A DNA stretch of 8,974 bases from Bacteroidota bacterium (GTDB taxonomy: Bacteria; Bacteroidota; Bacteroidia; Bacteroidales; Porphyromonadaceae): contig JAEWGA010000067.1 in the NCBI GenBank assembly GCA_023388555.1, positions 1 to 8,974 of the forward strand. The letters run 5' to 3'. The notes under the pieces were generated by a model, which saw only the letters and a list, made by a program, of their open reading frames with translations, did no database searches and was not told the DNA's origin. The position numbers and the translations under genes were made by a program. Positions 7,338 through 8,974 of the stretch are shown here, in pieces. Each line of letters starts with the position of its first letter. Positions within the stretch are counted from its first letter, which is position 1.

Positions 7338-8840
7338 ATGAAGACTGCAATTAAAAACACTTTAACTATCCTACTCTGCTCCAGCTTGAGTGCTGTGGCA
7401 GCTGTTGGCCTATACACTTACTACAACCCTGGGCAAAACCATTTGCTAAGCAATACAAATAACCAAACGGAACAGCAACAGGATTTTAACCAACCACAAA
7501 TGCAACCAGTATCCTACATGTCGGCACACACACCACAAGACTTTGCCGACGTAGCAGAACGAAGCCTTAACGGTGTGGTTAATATCCGTAGCGAAGTCAC
7601 AGCCCGCCCCCAACAACAATACATCGACCCCTTCGAGTTCTTCTTTGGCCCCGGATTCCGAGGCCAAGCACCCCAACAACGTGAACAACCCAAACAAGTA
7701 GGGATAGGTTCTGGGGTAATTATCTCTACCGACGGATACATACTAACCAACAACCACGTAGTGGCCGACGCCTCTAAGCTAACCGTTACAACTAACGACA
7801 ACAAAGAGTACGACGCCAAAATTATAGGTACCGACCCCAGTACCGATATCGCCCTCCTTAAAATAGAGGCTAAAGGGCTACACCCAATACCTTTTGGCGA
7901 TAGCGAAGCTCTACGCGTTGGGGAATGGGTCCTGGCAATAGGTAACCCATTTAACCTATCCTCAACCGTTACCGCTGGTATTGTAAGCGCAAAAGGACGC
8001 TCTTCCATGGGCGACGGTAGCCTGCAAATAGCATCCTTCATACAAACCGATGCCGTTGTTAACAGAGGTAATAGCGGTGGTGCACTGGTTAACACCAAAG
8101 GCGAACTCGTAGGTATAAACACCATGATATTCTCCCACACCGGAAGCTACGAAGGTTACTCTTTTGCTGTGCCTGTAAGCATCGCTCGTAAAGTGGTAGC
8201 CGACCTCCAAAAATACGGAACCGTACAACGTGCCGTTTTAGGGGTAATGGGGACTAACATCACCTCCGAAACAACAAAAAAATTCGACCTTAAAGCTACC
8301 GAAGGTGCTCTAATTGCCGACTTTGCCGAAAGAAGTACCGCCAAACAAGCCGGACTAAAGGAAGGCGACGTTATTACCGCCGTGAATGGTACTCGTATAC
8401 GAAATATGGCTCAACTACAGGAGCAAATAAGCAAATACCGCCCAGGGGATAAAATAACCCTAAAGGTGGACCGTAAGGGCGATACCAAAGAATTCTCCGT
8501 AGAACTTAAAAATGCACAAGGCAATACCGAAGTAGTTAAAAACATCTCATCGGCATCCATTGGTGCAGCATTCCGCCCCCTTACAACCGATAAAAAACGC
8601 TCCTTAGGTGTCGACTACGGGGTAGAAGTCGTTGGGGTGGATAAAGGAAAATTCCGAAGCGCAGGAATAGGTAAAGGCTTTATAATCCTCTCCATCAATA
8701 ACATCAAGGTACAAACACCCGAGGATGTGGACAGGATTGTAAACGAAGTTATCCGCACATCCCCCGATAAAGTGCTATTCGTTAAAGGACTATACCCCAA
8801 CGGCCGACTAAAATACTTGGCGATAGACCTTAACGACTAA
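7338..8840 (+). CDS. htrA: HtrA/DegP-family periplasmic serine protease with two PDZ domains
   Basis: A 500-residue periplasmic protease and chaperone that degrades or refolds damaged envelope proteins. The N-terminus (residues 8-27, hydrophobic) is a signal peptide or membrane anchor, followed by a Gln/Asn-rich linker (about 35-58). The trypsin-like domain has an intact triad: H140 in TNNHVV, D170 in STDIALLK and S246 in RGNSGGALVN. An insertion around DPFEFFFGPGF, rich in Q and P, corresponds to the regulatory loop region of HtrA proteins. PDZ1 covers about 290-390, with the GALIADF strand and AGLKEGDVITAVNG; PDZ2 covers about 405-500, with AGIGKGFIILSINN. Two PDZ domains put it with DegP/DegQ rather than the one-PDZ DegS, and its length is normal for Bacteroidota. 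The gene is flanked by terminators on both sides and has its own promoter, so it is probably transcribed alone. Which of DegP and DegQ it matches in function cannot be told. Confidence 0.95.
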   Translation: MKTAIKNTLTILLCSSLSAVAAVGLYTYYNPGQNHLLSNTNNQTEQQQDFNQPQMQPVSYMSAHTPQDFADVAERSLNGVVNIRSEVTARPQQQYIDPFEFFFGPGFRGQAPQQREQPKQVGIGSGVIISTDGYILTNNHVVADASKLTVTTNDNKEYDAKIIGTDPSTDIALLKIEAKGLHPIPFGDSEALRVGEWVLAIGNPFNLSSTVTAGIVSAKGRSSMGDGSLQIASFIQTDAVVNRGNSGGALVNTKGELVGINTMIFSHTGSYEGYSFAVPVSIARKVVADLQKYGTVQRAVLGVMGTNITSETTKKFDLKATEGALIADFAERSTAKQAGLKEGDVITAVNGTRIRNMAQLQEQISKYRPGDKITLKVDRKGDTKEFSVELKNAQGNTEVVKNISSASIGAAFRPLTTDKKRSLGVDYGVEVVGVDKGKFRSAGIGKGFIILSINNIKVQTPEDVDRIVNEVIRTSPDKVLFVKGLYPNGRLKYLAIDLND

Positions 8841-8935
8841 CCATCCAAGAAATCTTAGATAGTTCATTGTTACTAAATATTAGGATATTACCGATTAGAC
8901 TTTTCTGAAAAAACATCTGATTGTTTGTGATTTGG

Positions 8936-8974
8936 AGCACTCCTCAGGACGACAGTTCTTGGGAGTGCTTTTTT
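8936..8974 (+). terminator. Rho-independent terminator downstream of htrA, at the window edge
   Basis: AGCACTCC (8936-8943) pairs perfectly with GGAGTGCT (8962-8969). After a bulged T8944, five inner pairs can form (CAGGA 8945-8949 with TCTTG 8957-8961, one G-T wobble), leaving a seven-base loop. A run of T from 8969 continues to the last base, so the tail may extend beyond the window. It starts 95 bases after the htrA stop, with no gene seen in between. Confidence 0.85.

Noticed and set aside
7514..8140. 208-codon open frame on the - strand
   Set aside because: It is antisense to the catalytic domain of htrA and is explained by the C-rich codon bias of that strand; no family resemblance or promoter was seen.
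8867..8904. Possible promoter (TTG, then TAGACTTTT) that could drive a small RNA ending at the last terminator
   Set aside because: The spacing between the elements is too long (26 bases) and the -7 box does not match TAnnTTTG.
1..8974. CRISPR arrays, tRNA/rRNA genes, insertion sequences, toxin-antitoxin or defence genes
   Set aside because: No spaced direct repeats, cloverleaf sequences, transposase motifs or terminal inverted repeats, and no nuclease or toxin motifs were seen on reading the window.

Overview
The window reads as a chromosomal segment from a Bacteroidota bacterium, most likely order Bacteroidales; I cannot name the genus. The evidence is a DUF4906-type fimbrial lipoprotein, promoter -7 boxes of the Bacteroidota form TAnnTTTG (TACCTTTG at 3438, TTACTTTG at 7258), no clear Shine-Dalgarno sequences before the starts, and a serine-type sulfatase ending in a DUF4976-like region. 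All recognised genes lie on the + strand.

Layout: (1) 1-87, the last 28 codons of a gene cut by the window edge, possibly a fimbrillin-type subunit. (2) 153-3356, a 1067-residue predicted lipoprotein, probably a fimbrial accessory or tip protein. It ends in two related lectin-like modules, the first preceded by a perfect EF-hand-type calcium loop. (3) 3389-3434, a rho-independent terminator closing that unit, followed at once by a -7 promoter element. (4) 3482-5332, a complete MsbA-like ABC half-transporter. (5) 5399-7036, a lipoprotein sulfatase of the S1 family carrying an exact 24-bp tandem duplication. (6) 7060-7115, a very strong terminator. (7) 7338-8840, an HtrA/DegP-type periplasmic protease with an intact catalytic triad and two PDZ domains, preceded by the best promoter in the window. 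(8) 8936-8974, a terminator at the window edge.

Functionally this is a set of cell-envelope genes rather than one dedicated pathway: a surface adhesin unit (1-3356), an inner-membrane exporter probably for lipid, a glycan-desulfating enzyme and a protein quality-control protease. The terminators split it into three transcription units: fimbrial genes; exporter plus sulfatase, which may be co-transcribed because no terminator is visible in the 66-bp gap; and htrA alone.

I see no CRISPR array, tRNA, rRNA, insertion sequence, toxin-antitoxin pair or defence system. I found no convincing undescribed system here. The points most worth a second look are the recent in-frame duplication in the sulfatase, the duplicated C-terminal modules with a calcium loop in the fimbrial protein, and a false upstream start for the transporter that lies inside a terminator hairpin.
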